Below, one piece after another: positions 25,395 to 33,901 of a stretch of DNA of 64,000 bases. The DNA comes from Isoptericola jiangsuensis. GTDB lineage: Bacteria; Actinomycetota; Actinomycetes; Actinomycetales; Cellulomonadaceae. Both the position numbers and the translations under genes were made by a program. The notes under the pieces are model-generated. The model had not been told where the DNA came from, searched no databases, and saw nothing but the letters and a program-made list of their open reading frames with translations. The first letter of the stretch is position 1. The number at the start of each line of letters is the position of its first letter. Location: positions 1,364,001 to 1,428,000 of the forward strand of contig NZ_PDJJ01000001.1 in the NCBI RefSeq assembly GCF_002563715.1, read 5' to 3'.

Positions 25395-27034
25395 CCGCCG
25401 CCCCGGTCCCCGGCACGGAGGAGGTCCCGGCCGACCTGCTCGCGGCGTTCACCGCGTACGAGGCGGCGCTCGCGGCCGACGACCTCGACCACCTCGACGC
25501 GGCGTTCGCGCCCGGCGCGGGCACGCTGCGCGGCGACGCCGCGGGGCTGCTGGTGGGCCACGACGCGATCTCGGCGTTCCGGTCGACGCGCGGGGGCGTG
25601 CCGCCGCGGGTCATCGAGCGGGTCGAGCACCGCGAGCTGGCGCCGGACGTCGCGCTCCTGGTGTCGGTGTCGCGGTACGCGAGCGGCGGCACGGGCCTGC
25701 AGACGCAGGTGTGGGAGCGGGCCGACGGGACGTGGCGGATCACGGCCGCGCACGTCACGCCCCGCGCGCAGGCGTTCGACCGGTCCGTGTGGCGCACCGT
25801 CGGCGACCCGCTCTACCAGGGCGCGTGGGAGGGGCCGCTGGTCGGGCTGAACGTCGCGGTGAAGGACGTGTTCGCGCTGGCCGGCTACCGCATCGGCGCC
25901 GGCAACCCGGCCTTCCTGGAGAGCGCCCGCCCCGAGACGTCGACCGCCCCGGCGGTGAGCGACCTGCTGCGCGGCGGCGCCTCCCTGCGAGGCATCGCCC
26001 GGACCGACGAGTTCGCGTACTCGATCGCGGGCGACAACGCGCACTACGGCACCCCGCCGAACGGTGCGCTGCCCGGTGCGCTGCCGGGCGGCTCCTCCAG
26101 CGGTCCGGCTGCCGCCGTCGCGACGGGCCAGGCGGAGGTCGGGCTGGCCACCGACACCGCCGGGTCGGTGCGCGTGCCCGCGTCGTACCAGGGGCTGTGG
26201 GGGCTGCGGACCACGCACGACCTCGTCCCCCGGCAGGGGATGCTCCCGCTCGCGCAGTCGTTCGACACCGTCGGCTGGCTCACGCGGGACGGCGACACCC
26301 TGCAACGGGTCGCGGACTGGTGCCTCAGCTACGACGGTTCGCAGTCCACCGAGTCGGTGCTCGGCGAGTCCGGCGACGACCTGCCGTGGCGGCTGGTCGT
26401 CCCCGTCGAGGTGCTCGACGAGGTCGAGCCCGCGACCCGGGCCGCGTTCGAGACGTTCCTCGCGGCGCTCGCGGCCCACCCGGGGGCGCCCTCCGTCGAG
26501 CGGGTCCCGATCGGCCCGCTGGACGACTACCTCGACCCGTTCCGCACGGTGCAGGGCGCGGAGGCGTGGCGCAACGACGGCCCGTGGCTGCGCGAGCACC
26601 CGGGCGCCGTCGGGTCGGCGGTCGCCCAGAGGTTCCGCACGGCGGCGGCCGTCACCGCGCAGGACGAGGCGGCGGCCCGGAAGGCGCTCGCCCCGCTGGC
26701 CGCACGGCTCGACGCGCTGGTCGCCGACGCCGTCCTGCTGCTGCCCACCGTCCCGGGCCCGGCGCCGATGCGCACGCGCGACGCCGACGCCCTCGACGCG
26801 GTGCGCGCCGCGACGTTGCGCCTGACCACCCCTGCCGCGGTCGCGGGGCTGCCCGCCCTGTCGGTCCCGCTGCTCACCGTGCCGTCGCTGCTCGGGCCCG
26901 CCCCCGTCGGGGTGTGCGCCGTCTCGCGCCGCGGCACCGACATCGCCCTCGTCCGTCTCGGCCGCCGTCTCGCCGGGCTCCTGGCCGCAGGCCCGGACGC
27001 CGCCGCACCCGTCCCCGGAGGTTCCCCCGCATGA
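25391..27034 (+). CDS. AtzH-like domain fused to an amidase (HpxZ-HpxY-like fusion)
   Basis: A 547-residue two-domain enzyme. Residues about 15-130 match the AtzH-like (DUF3225) fold, with AFTAYEAALAADDLDHLDAAF and WERADGTWRITAAHVTPR. From about 145 comes an amidase-signature domain with Lys158 in VAVKDVF, cis-Ser near 235-236 in GGSSSG and nucleophile Ser259 in TDTAGSVRVPAS, the correct triad order. In Klebsiella the hpx purine cluster encodes these as separate proteins, and in Pseudomonas the atz cluster does too. I infer a role in breaking down oxalurate or a related ureide. Confidence 0.85.
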   Translation: MTAAPVPGTEEVPADLLAAFTAYEAALAADDLDHLDAAFAPGAGTLRGDAAGLLVGHDAISAFRSTRGGVPPRVIERVEHRELAPDVALLVSVSRYASGGTGLQTQVWERADGTWRITAAHVTPRAQAFDRSVWRTVGDPLYQGAWEGPLVGLNVAVKDVFALAGYRIGAGNPAFLESARPETSTAPAVSDLLRGGASLRGIARTDEFAYSIAGDNAHYGTPPNGALPGALPGGSSSGPAAAVATGQAEVGLATDTAGSVRVPASYQGLWGLRTTHDLVPRQGMLPLAQSFDTVGWLTRDGDTLQRVADWCLSYDGSQSTESVLGESGDDLPWRLVVPVEVLDEVEPATRAAFETFLAALAAHPGAPSVERVPIGPLDDYLDPFRTVQGAEAWRNDGPWLREHPGAVGSAVAQRFRTAAAVTAQDEAAARKALAPLAARLDALVADAVLLLPTVPGPAPMRTRDADALDAVRAATLRLTTPAAVAGLPALSVPLLTVPSLLGPAPVGVCAVSRRGTDIALVRLGRRLAGLLAAGPDAAAPVPGGSPA

Positions 27035-28266
27035 CCCACGCCCCGCTGCCCGGCCCGATCGACCCGCCCGCCCGGCTCCTCATGGGCCCGGGCCCGATCT
27101 CGGCGTACCCGAGCGTGCTGCGCGCCATGTCCGCGCCCCTGGTGGGCCAGTACGACCCGTTCATGACGGCCACCATGACCGAGACGCAGGAGCTGTACCG
27201 GGCGGTGTGGTCGACCCGCAACGAGGCGACGGTGCTCGTCGACGGCACGTCGCGGGCGGGCATCGAGGCGGCGATCGTGTCGCTCGTCCGCCCGGGCGAG
27301 CGCGTCCTCGTGCCCGTGTTCGGCCGGTTCGGGCACCTGCTGGCCGAGATCGCCCGGCGGGCGATGGCCGAGGTGCACACGATCGAGGTGCCCTGGGGCC
27401 AGGTGTTCACCCCGTCCGCGATCGAGGAGGCGGTCGCCCGTGTGCGCCCGCACCTGGTGGCCCTCGTCCAGGGCGACACGTCCACGACGATGAACCAGCC
27501 GCTCGACGAGGTCGGGGCGATCTGCGCGCGCCACGGCGCCCTGTTCTACACCGACGCCACCGCGTCGCTGGGCGGCAACGCGTTCGAGGCCGACGCCTGG
27601 GGGCTCGACGCCGCCACGGCGGGCCTGCAGAAGTGCCTCGGCGGGCCCTCCGGGTCGTCGCCGATCACCCTGTCGGACCGTGCCGTCGAGGTGGTGCAGG
27701 CCCGCAAGTCGATCGAGGCGGGCATCCGCGAGGACGGCGACCCCGACGCGGCGGACTTCGTGCGGTCCAACTACTTCGACCTCGGGCAGATCCTCGACTA
27801 CTGGGGCCCGCGCCGCCTCAACCACCACACCGAGGCCACGACCATGCTCTACGGGGCGCGCGAGTGCGCGCGCGTGCTGCTCGGCGAGGGTCGGGACGCC
27901 GTCATCGCCCGGCACCGGCTTGCCGGGGACGCGATGCTCGCCGGGGTGCGGGCGCTCGGCCTGGCGGTGTTCGGCGACGTCGCGCACAAGATGAGCAACG
28001 TGGTGGCCGTCGAGATCCCCGACGGCGTCCCGGGCGACGCCGTGCGGGCGGCGCTCCTGAGCGACCTCGGCATCGAGATCGGCACGTCGTTCGGGCCGCT
28101 GCACGGACGGGTGTGGCGCATCGGCACCATGGGGTACAACGCCCGCCAGGACGCCGTCCTGACGACCCTCGCCGGGCTGGAGGCCGTCCTGCGGCGCTTC
28201 GGGGCGAAGGTCCCCGCCGGCGGCGGCGTCGAGGCCGCCGCCGACGTCTACCGGGCCGCGGCATGA
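27031..28266 (+). CDS. pucG: (S)-ureidoglycine-glyoxylate aminotransferase
   Basis: Transfers the amino group of ureidoglycine to glyoxylate, giving oxalurate and glycine. The 411-residue class V PLP enzyme begins with LLMGPGPISAYPSVLRAMS, has VDGTSRAGIEAA for PLP phosphate, FYTDATASLGG with the cofactor aspartate, and Lys201 in GLQKCLGGPSG as Schiff-base lysine. The MNQPL loop and NYFDLGQILDYWGP fit PucG. It sits between the amidase and allC genes with 4-nt overlaps. Confidence 0.93.
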   Translation: MTHAPLPGPIDPPARLLMGPGPISAYPSVLRAMSAPLVGQYDPFMTATMTETQELYRAVWSTRNEATVLVDGTSRAGIEAAIVSLVRPGERVLVPVFGRFGHLLAEIARRAMAEVHTIEVPWGQVFTPSAIEEAVARVRPHLVALVQGDTSTTMNQPLDEVGAICARHGALFYTDATASLGGNAFEADAWGLDAATAGLQKCLGGPSGSSPITLSDRAVEVVQARKSIEAGIREDGDPDAADFVRSNYFDLGQILDYWGPRRLNHHTEATTMLYGARECARVLLGEGRDAVIARHRLAGDAMLAGVRALGLAVFGDVAHKMSNVVAVEIPDGVPGDAVRAALLSDLGIEIGTSFGPLHGRVWRIGTMGYNARQDAVLTTLAGLEAVLRRFGAKVPAGGGVEAAADVYRAAA

Positions 28267-29582
28267 CGGCTCGGCTGCTCGTCGCCGGGAGCGACGCCGT
28301 CGCGGTCGCGGCCCGCCGCGTCATGGCGCGCTGCGACGAGCTCGCGCGCGTGTCGGCGACCCTCGGCGCCGTCGAGCGCGTCTACCTGTCGCCCGAGCAC
28401 GCCCGCGTCAACCGGCTCGTGGCGGAGTGGATGCGCGAGCTCGGCATGACGTCGCGCCAGGACGCCGCGGGCAACCTCGTGGGCCGGCTCGAGGCCGGCT
28501 CGGCGTCGGGCGCCGTCCGCGACGACGCGCCCGCCCTCGTGCTCGGCTCCCACCTCGACACCGTCCCGGACGCCGGGCGCTACGACGGCATCGTCGGGGT
28601 CCTCATGGCCCTGGAGGTCGTGCGGCTCCTGCGCGTGCCCGGGCCCGACGGGGTCGGGTACCGCTCACCGCTGCCGTTCGCCGTCGAGGTCCTGGCCTTC
28701 TGGGACGAGGAGGGCACCCGGTTCGGCAAGGCCCTGCTCGGGTCGTCCGCCGTCGCCGGGACGTGGGACCCCGACTGGTGGGACCTCGCCGACGCCGACG
28801 GCGTCACCCTGGCCGAGGCGTTCCGCGAGTTCGGCCTCGACCCGGGCCGGATCGGGGAGGCGGCCCGGCACCCGGCCGAGCTCGTCGGCTACCTGGAGGC
28901 CCACATCGAGCAGGGGCCCCGGCTCGACGAGCGCGGCGAGTCCCTCGCGGTCGTGTCCTCCATCGCGAGCGCCCGCCGGTTCCAGCTCGTCGTCACCGGG
29001 GAGGCCCGGCACGCGGGCGGCACCCCGTACGAGCGGCGACGGGACGCGCTGCTGGGGGCGAGCGAGGCGGCCCTCGCGGTGGAGCGGCTGTGCCGGGCCG
29101 AGCACCACGTCATCGGTACCGTGGGGCAGCTCGAGGCGTTCCCCGGCGCCGTGAACGTGGTGCCGGGCGAGGCGCACCTCAGCGTCGACCTGCGCGGCGA
29201 GCTCGACGGGGAGCGGGACCGGGTGTGGCGGTCGATCGAGACCGAGCTCGACGCGATCATGGGGCGTCGTCACCTGCGCTGGCAGGCCCGGGAGGTCCAC
29301 AGCGCACCCGCGGTGTTCTGCGCCCCGCTGCTGCAGGACGTGGTCCGCGAGGGTGTGGTGTCGACGTCGGCGCCGGGTGCGGCGGAGCCCGCGACGCTGT
29401 TCAGCCCGGCGGGGCACGACGGGATGGCGATCGGCGCGGTGACGGGCGTGGGGATGCTGTTCCTGCGCAACCCGGACGGGATCAGCCACCACCCGGCCGA
29501 GGCCGTCTCCACCGGCGACGTGGCCCACGGGGTGCGGGCGCTGGCGGAGGCGGTGCTGCTGCTGGCGACGGACCGCGGCTGA
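28263..29582 (+). CDS. allC: Allantoate amidohydrolase (M20 family)
   Basis: Hydrolyses allantoate to ureidoglycine, CO2 and ammonia. The 439-residue metalloenzyme has the metal motifs GSHLDTVPDAGRYDG, FWDEEGTRFGKALLGS, EAHIEQGPRLDE, the dimerisation-lid GEARHAGGTPY, and a final histidine in ISHHPAEAV. It ends the five-gene run from 22804, and its stop lies 6 bp from the convergent TetR gene. The closest alternatives are N-carbamoyl amino acid hydrolases, but the context decides for AllC. Confidence 0.93.
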   Translation: MTARLLVAGSDAVAVAARRVMARCDELARVSATLGAVERVYLSPEHARVNRLVAEWMRELGMTSRQDAAGNLVGRLEAGSASGAVRDDAPALVLGSHLDTVPDAGRYDGIVGVLMALEVVRLLRVPGPDGVGYRSPLPFAVEVLAFWDEEGTRFGKALLGSSAVAGTWDPDWWDLADADGVTLAEAFREFGLDPGRIGEAARHPAELVGYLEAHIEQGPRLDERGESLAVVSSIASARRFQLVVTGEARHAGGTPYERRRDALLGASEAALAVERLCRAEHHVIGTVGQLEAFPGAVNVVPGEAHLSVDLRGELDGERDRVWRSIETELDAIMGRRHLRWQAREVHSAPAVFCAPLLQDVVREGVVSTSAPGAAEPATLFSPAGHDGMAIGAVTGVGMLFLRNPDGISHHPAEAVSTGDVAHGVRALAEAVLLLATDRG

Positions 29583-29593
29583 CGACGGTCAGC
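29578..29593. terminator. Stop-to-stop dyad GCTGAC-GACG-GTCAGC
   Basis: A perfect 6-bp stem formed by the two convergent TGA stops (allC and the TetR gene) and neighbouring bases. Too short to be a strong terminator alone. Confidence 0.35.
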
Positions 29594-30173
29594 GGGCCCC
29601 GGCGACGCTCCCGGCCCACGCCGGGGGACCGCCGGCGATGACGGTGCGGGCGAGGGCCGGGATGTCGGCCTCGTCGCCGCCGTCGCGCAGCCAGACACCG
29701 ATGGCGCCGACGGTGCCGGCGGCGGAGTAGGCGACGAGCACGGTGCGGGCGGTGTCGGCGGGCAGGCCGCCGGGCACGGGGGGCGCGACGTCGGGGTGCT
29801 CGCGCAGGTACTCGTCGAGGCGGGCCGCGATGACCTCGTGCAGGACCTCGCGGAGGCGGCCGTCGGCGCCGTCGACGAGCGCGGCGCGGTAGATCTCGCG
29901 GTGGGCGGCGACGTGGCGCAGGAGCCGGGTCTCGGCGCGCACGAAGTCGTCGTCCCCGTCACGGGTCGGGGGCTCGATCTGCCGCAGCTCCTCCTCGAGG
30001 ACGCCGGCGAGGAGCTCGACGGGGCTCGTGGTGTGCCGGTAGAAGGTGTCGCGTGTCACCCCGGCGGCGCGGGCGACCTCGGCCACGGTGAGGGTCCCGA
30101 CGGGCCGCTGACCGGCGAGTTCGAGGATCGCGGCGCGCAGGCTCGCCCGGGTGCGCTGCTGGCGAGGGTCCAT
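29589..30173 (-). CDS. TetR-family transcriptional regulator
   Basis: A 194-residue repressor. The N-terminal helix-turn-helix (about 8-55) reads RTRASLRAAILELAG, TVAEVARAAGVTRDTFYRHT. The C-terminal domain is helical and ligand-binding in type, without recognisable motif. ATG 30173 is the first start compatible with the domain. It is divergent from the butanediol-type dehydrogenase gene, its likely target, with 105 bp between them. Confidence 0.85.
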   Translation of the reverse strand: MDPRQQRTRASLRAAILELAGQRPVGTLTVAEVARAAGVTRDTFYRHTTSPVELLAGVLEEELRQIEPPTRDGDDDFVRAETRLLRHVAAHREIYRAALVDGADGRLREVLHEVIAARLDEYLREHPDVAPPVPGGLPADTARTVLVAYSAAGTVGAIGVWLRDGGDEADIPALARTVIAGGPPAWAGSVAGAR

Positions 30174-30224
30174 GGCGCCATGGTGGCACAGGTCACGGGT
30201 TATCCAACAGGTGTCAGATTCGTG

Positions 30225-30230
30225 TACCGT
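30225..30230 (+). promoter_or_regulatory. -10 box TACCGT for the dehydrogenase gene
   Basis: TACCGT lies 48 nt before ATG 30279. An imperfect dyad AACAGGT ... ACCGTT (30206-30232) spans this box and may be the TetR operator, but the match is weak. Confidence 0.4.
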
Positions 30231-30278
30231 TCCTGCACCGCCGCGACATCGACCCCACACAGAGAGGTGCCACCCACC

Positions 30279-31334
30279 ATGAAGGCTGCCGTGCTCCACG
30301 CCCAGGAAGACCTCCGGGTCGAGGACGTCCCCGAGCCCACCGTGAAGCCGGGCCAGGTCAAGCTCCGCAACGCCTACGCCGGCATCTGCGGCTCCGACCT
30401 GCACGCCTACTTCGACCCGGCCGGCGCCGGTCTCGACCTCGAGAACCCGCACCCCGTCACCGGGTCGCGGCTCCCGCAGATCCTGGGCCACGAGTTCTCC
30501 GGCACCGTCGTCGAGGTGGGCGAGGGCGTCGAGGACGTCGCCGTCGGAGACCGCGTCGCCGTCTTCCCCCTGTACTCCTGCGGCACCTGCGCCGCCTGCC
30601 GCCGTGGCAACACCAACGTCTGCCGCACCATCGGCTTCCACGGCCTCACGTCGCACGGCGGTGGCATGGCCGAGTACACCACCATCGCCGCGTCGATGGT
30701 CCACCGGCTCCCCGAGAACGTCGACCTCAAGCTCGCCGCGCTCGTCGAGCCGATGGCCGTCGCCTGGCACGCCGTCGACAAGACCGGCATCGCGGCCGGG
30801 CAGAGCGCCCTCATCGCCGGCGCCGGCCCCATCGGCATCGGCCTCTACTTCGCGCTGCGCGCCCGCGGCGTCGACAACATCGTGGTCTCGGAGCCGAGCG
30901 CCGACCGTCGTGCCGCCATCGCCGCCGTCGGTGCCACGAATGTGGTGGACCCCGTCACCCAGGACCTCGCGGCCGCCGTCGCCGAGGCCACGGGCGGCGA
31001 CGGCGTCGACGTCGCGTTCGACGCCGCCGGTGTCGGCCCCGCCGTCGCCTCCGGTCTCGCGTCGCTCGCCCCGGGCGGCACCGTGCTCGTCGTCGCCCTC
31101 CACGAGCGCACCGTCGAGATCCACCCGACCGTCCACCTCGTCATGGGCGAGACCACCATCACCGGTGCGCTCGGTTACCTGCCGAAGGACTACACCGCCG
31201 TCATCGAGGCGATGTCGCAGGGCCTGTACGAGGCCTCCGACGCCTGGATCTCGGAGGCGACCATCGACGAGGTTCCCGCGGTCGTCCAGGACCTGCGCGC
31301 CGGCAAGCGCATGAAGGTGCTCGTCCGCGCCTGA
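30279..31334 (+). CDS. Zinc-binding alcohol dehydrogenase, 2,3-butanediol dehydrogenase type
   Basis: A 351-residue medium-chain dehydrogenase. Catalytic zinc ligands lie in GICGSDLHAY and GHEFSG, followed by a structural zinc loop CGTCAACRRGNTNVC and the NAD site GAGPIGIGL. LGYLPKDY and HPVTGSRLPQILGHEFSG are like (R,R)-butanediol dehydrogenases. It has AGAGAGG as ribosome site. It looks unrelated to purine breakdown and may deal with acetoin or butanediol under the TetR protein. Confidence 0.87.
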   Translation: MKAAVLHAQEDLRVEDVPEPTVKPGQVKLRNAYAGICGSDLHAYFDPAGAGLDLENPHPVTGSRLPQILGHEFSGTVVEVGEGVEDVAVGDRVAVFPLYSCGTCAACRRGNTNVCRTIGFHGLTSHGGGMAEYTTIAASMVHRLPENVDLKLAALVEPMAVAWHAVDKTGIAAGQSALIAGAGPIGIGLYFALRARGVDNIVVSEPSADRRAAIAAVGATNVVDPVTQDLAAAVAEATGGDGVDVAFDAAGVGPAVASGLASLAPGGTVLVVALHERTVEIHPTVHLVMGETTITGALGYLPKDYTAVIEAMSQGLYEASDAWISEATIDEVPAVVQDLRAGKRMKVLVRA

Positions 31335-31383
31335 CAGACCGGCGGCCGGTCGGGAACCCCGAGCCCGGCCGGTCGCCTCCCCC

Positions 31384-31414
31384 CTGCGTCCGGGGCCCCG
31401 CGCCCCGGACGCAG
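31384..31414. terminator. Strong hairpin terminator between dehydrogenase and ABC operon
   Basis: CTGCGTCCGGGGC and its exact complement (13 bp) flank a CCCGC loop, between two convergent transcription units. No T-run follows, as usual in this GC range. Confidence 0.65.
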
Positions 31415-31434
31415 GCTCCCGCCGGGCCGCGAGG

Positions 31435-32238
31435 TCAGCGCTGCGCCGAGGCCATCGCCATGCGTGCGAGCACGGCGTTCTCCACCACCTGCACGAGGTT
31501 GTACAGGACGAGCGTCACCACGGTGACCAGGGCGACGGACGCCCACAGGTCGTCGAACCGCGCGGACGCGGTGAACTTCACGATCGACCCGCCGATGCCG
31601 GTGCCGGTGGACAGCCACTCGGCGAGCAGCGCGCCCGTCACGGCGCCCGGCACGGACACGCGCGCCGCGGCGAACAGGGACGGCAGCGCGCCCGGCACGT
31701 TGACCTTGCGCATCGCGGTCAGCCGCGAGCCCCCGTAGACGTGCACGAGGTCCAGGCTCTGCGCGCTGGCCCGGCCCAGGCCGAACATGATCGACGCCAG
31801 CGCGGGGAACAGCACGACGATCGAGCCGATGACCGCGACGGACGCCTGCGTGCCGCGCCCGGTGACCAGGATGATGACCGGCGCGATCGACACCAGCGGG
31901 ATCGACCGCAGCAGCAGGGCGAGCGGCATGACGCCGGCCTCGACGGCGCGGGACAGGGAGAAGCAGACGGCGAGGACGCCGGCGACGCCCATCCCCACGA
32001 CGAACCCCAGGGCCGCGTCCTGCAGCGTGCGGACCAGCAGCGGCGCCAGGTCGGCGCGGTGCGCGGCCGCCTCCTCGCCCGTGACGAGGAACTCCCACAC
32101 GTCCGCGGGCCCCTTGGCCACGTAGGGGGAGATGCCCGTGAGGTGGACGACCGCCCACCACAGGGCGAGCACGATGACGAGCGTGAGCACGCCGTTGACG
32201 GCCGCCCGTCCCACGGGGCGCCAGGAGGCGGCGTTCAC
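31435..32238 (-). CDS. ABC transporter permease, NitT/TauT type (second permease)
   Basis: A 267-residue inner-membrane protein with about six hydrophobic segments. The region RSIPLVSIAPVIILVTGRGT and the later GGSRLTAMRKVNVPGALPSLFAAAR match the EAA loop zone of SsuC/TauC permeases. GTG 32238 overlaps the first permease stop by 4 nt. It is the last gene of SBP-ATPase-permease-permease. Confidence 0.87.
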   Translation of the reverse strand: MNAASWRPVGRAAVNGVLTLVIVLALWWAVVHLTGISPYVAKGPADVWEFLVTGEEAAAHRADLAPLLVRTLQDAALGFVVGMGVAGVLAVCFSLSRAVEAGVMPLALLLRSIPLVSIAPVIILVTGRGTQASVAVIGSIVVLFPALASIMFGLGRASAQSLDLVHVYGGSRLTAMRKVNVPGALPSLFAAARVSVPGAVTGALLAEWLSTGTGIGGSIVKFTASARFDDLWASVALVTVVTLVLYNLVQVVENAVLARMAMASAQR

Positions 32239-33044
32239 GGGGTGCTCCGTCCCGCCACCCAGGGGGTGGCCACTCGCGAGATCAGACCGACGATGCCGTA
32301 CCCGACCAGGGCGACGGCGGCGGTGAGCAGGAACACCGCCCACACGCGGGGCGAGTCGAGCTCGCCCTGGAGGCGGATGAGGGTGATGCCGACGCCGCGG
32401 TCGGTGCCGCCCATGTACTCGCCGAGCACCGCCCCGAGGAACGCGGACGGCACGGCGATCTGCAGCGCGTTGAGGATGGCGGGCGTCGCGGCCACCAGCC
32501 GCACCTTGCGCAGCTGGGTGAACCGGGTGCCGCCGTAGACGCGCACCACGTCGAGGCTCGCGGCGTCGGCCGACCGGAACCCGAGCAGCGCACCGACGAC
32601 GGTCGTGAAGAACACGGCCAGCGCCGCGAGGAAGATCGCCGTCGCGCTGGGCTCGCCGGGCCGCTCCGCACCGCCGAGGACGACGATGGCGATGCCGCCG
32701 ACCGCCACCACGGGCAGGCAGTAGCTCACCACGGCGACCTGGAGGACGACCGGCTCGATGCGGGGCGCGAGCAGCACGGTGGCGGCGAGCAGCAGCGCGA
32801 TGCCGTTGCCCCACGCGAACCCGACGAGGGCCTCCGTGATCGTCACCTGGAACACGCTCCAGTAGGGCGCGAGCCCGTCCGAGACCAGGGTCTGCAGCAC
32901 GACCGCCGGGGACGGGACGGGCGTGAACGTCGTCCCGGGCGGCGGGTCGAACACGGTGACGGAGAACAGCCACCACGCGACCACCAGCACCACGGCGCCG
33001 ATCAGCCCCGCGAGCCACGCGGGGACGCCGGGACGCCCGCGCAT
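32235..33044 (-). CDS. ABC transporter permease, NitT/TauT type (first permease)
   Basis: A 269-residue permease with about six hydrophobic segments. YCLPVVAVGGIAIVVLGG and the EAA-like VYGGTRFTQLRKVRLVAATPA resemble but are clearly different from the second permease, so the channel is probably a heterodimer; most transporters of this class have a single permease gene. ATG 33044 shares one base with the ATPase stop (TGATG). Confidence 0.87.
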   Translation of the reverse strand: MRGRPGVPAWLAGLIGAVVLVVAWWLFSVTVFDPPPGTTFTPVPSPAVVLQTLVSDGLAPYWSVFQVTITEALVGFAWGNGIALLLAATVLLAPRIEPVVLQVAVVSYCLPVVAVGGIAIVVLGGAERPGEPSATAIFLAALAVFFTTVVGALLGFRSADAASLDVVRVYGGTRFTQLRKVRLVAATPAILNALQIAVPSAFLGAVLGEYMGGTDRGVGITLIRLQGELDSPRVWAVFLLTAAVALVGYGIVGLISRVATPWVAGRSTP

Positions 33045-33895
33045 CAGGCCTCCGCCGCGGCACGGCCGTCGGCGCCGAACAGCAGCTCGGAGGCGCGGTC
33101 CACCAGCGCGTGGAACTCGGGGGAGCGCATCATGTCCGGCGTGCGCGGCCGGGGCAGGTCGACCTCGATGATCTCCTTGACCCGCCCCGGCCGGGGGGAC
33201 ATCACCGCGACCCGGTCGGACAGGAAGATCGCCTCCGCGATGCCGTGCGTCACCAGCAGCGTGGTGGCGGGCTTCTCGGTCCAGATGCGCAGCAGCTCCA
33301 GGTTGAGGTTCTGCCGCGTCATGTCGTCGAGCGCGCCGAACGGCTCGTCGAGCAGCAGCACCGACGGCTTGAGGGCCAGGGCGCGGGCGATGGACACGCG
33401 CTGGCGCATGCCCCCCGACAGCTGCGCGGGCTTGGCCTTCTCGAACCCGGTGAGGCCGACGAGCTCGATCAGCTCGTCCACGTAGGCCTTGTCGACCTTG
33501 CGGCCCGCGACCTCGAACACGAGGCGGATGTTGGCGGTCACGCTGCGCCACGGCAGCAGCGCGTGGTCCTGGAACGCGATGCCCAGCTCGCTGTCGCGCC
33601 GCAGCTGCGCGGGCGTCTTGCCGTCCACGAGCACGGTGCCGGACGTCGGCTGCTCCAGGTCGGCCAGGACGCGCAGGATGGTCGACTTGCCGCAGCCCGA
33701 CGGGCCGAGGAGGGCGAGGAACGACCCCTGGTCGGTGTGCAGGTGGGTGTCCTGCAGCGCGGTCACGCTCCGGCCGCGACCGGTGGGGAACGTCTTGGTG
33801 AGGCCGTCGATGTTGATGCCCGTGCCCCCCGGGGCTGCTGCGGTGTCCTGCGGCAGCCCCGGGGCGACGGCACCCGACGTGAGGTCGTTGCTCAT
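33044..33895 (-). CDS. ABC transporter ATPase, NitT/TauT type
   Basis: A 283-residue ATPase with Walker [11 protein letters not shown]-loop [13 protein letters not shown], signature [15 protein letters not shown], Walker [12 protein letters not shown] and the switch histidine in [10 protein letters not shown]. The first 25 residues are an extra Gly/Ala-rich tail. AAGGAA precedes ATG 33895. It powers the two permeases that follow. Confidence 0.92.
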   Translation of the reverse strand: MSNDLTSGAVAPGLPQDTAAAPGGTGINIDGLTKTFPTGRGRSVTALQDTHLHTDQGSFLALLGPSGCGKSTILRVLADLEQPTSGTVLVDGKTPAQLRRDSELGIAFQDHALLPWRSVTANIRLVFEVAGRKVDKAYVDELIELVGLTGFEKAKPAQLSGGMRQRVSIARALALKPSVLLLDEPFGALDDMTRQNLNLELLRIWTEKPATTLLVTHGIAEAIFLSDRVAVMSPRPGRVKEIIEVDLPRPRTPDMMRSPEFHALVDRASELLFGADGRAAAEA

Positions 33896-33901
33896 GGTTC
33901 C

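Noticed and set aside
30206-30232. Dyad AACAGGT ... ACCGTT as TetR operator
   Set aside because: The arms differ in length and pair only partly; mentioned only as a weak note with the promoter.
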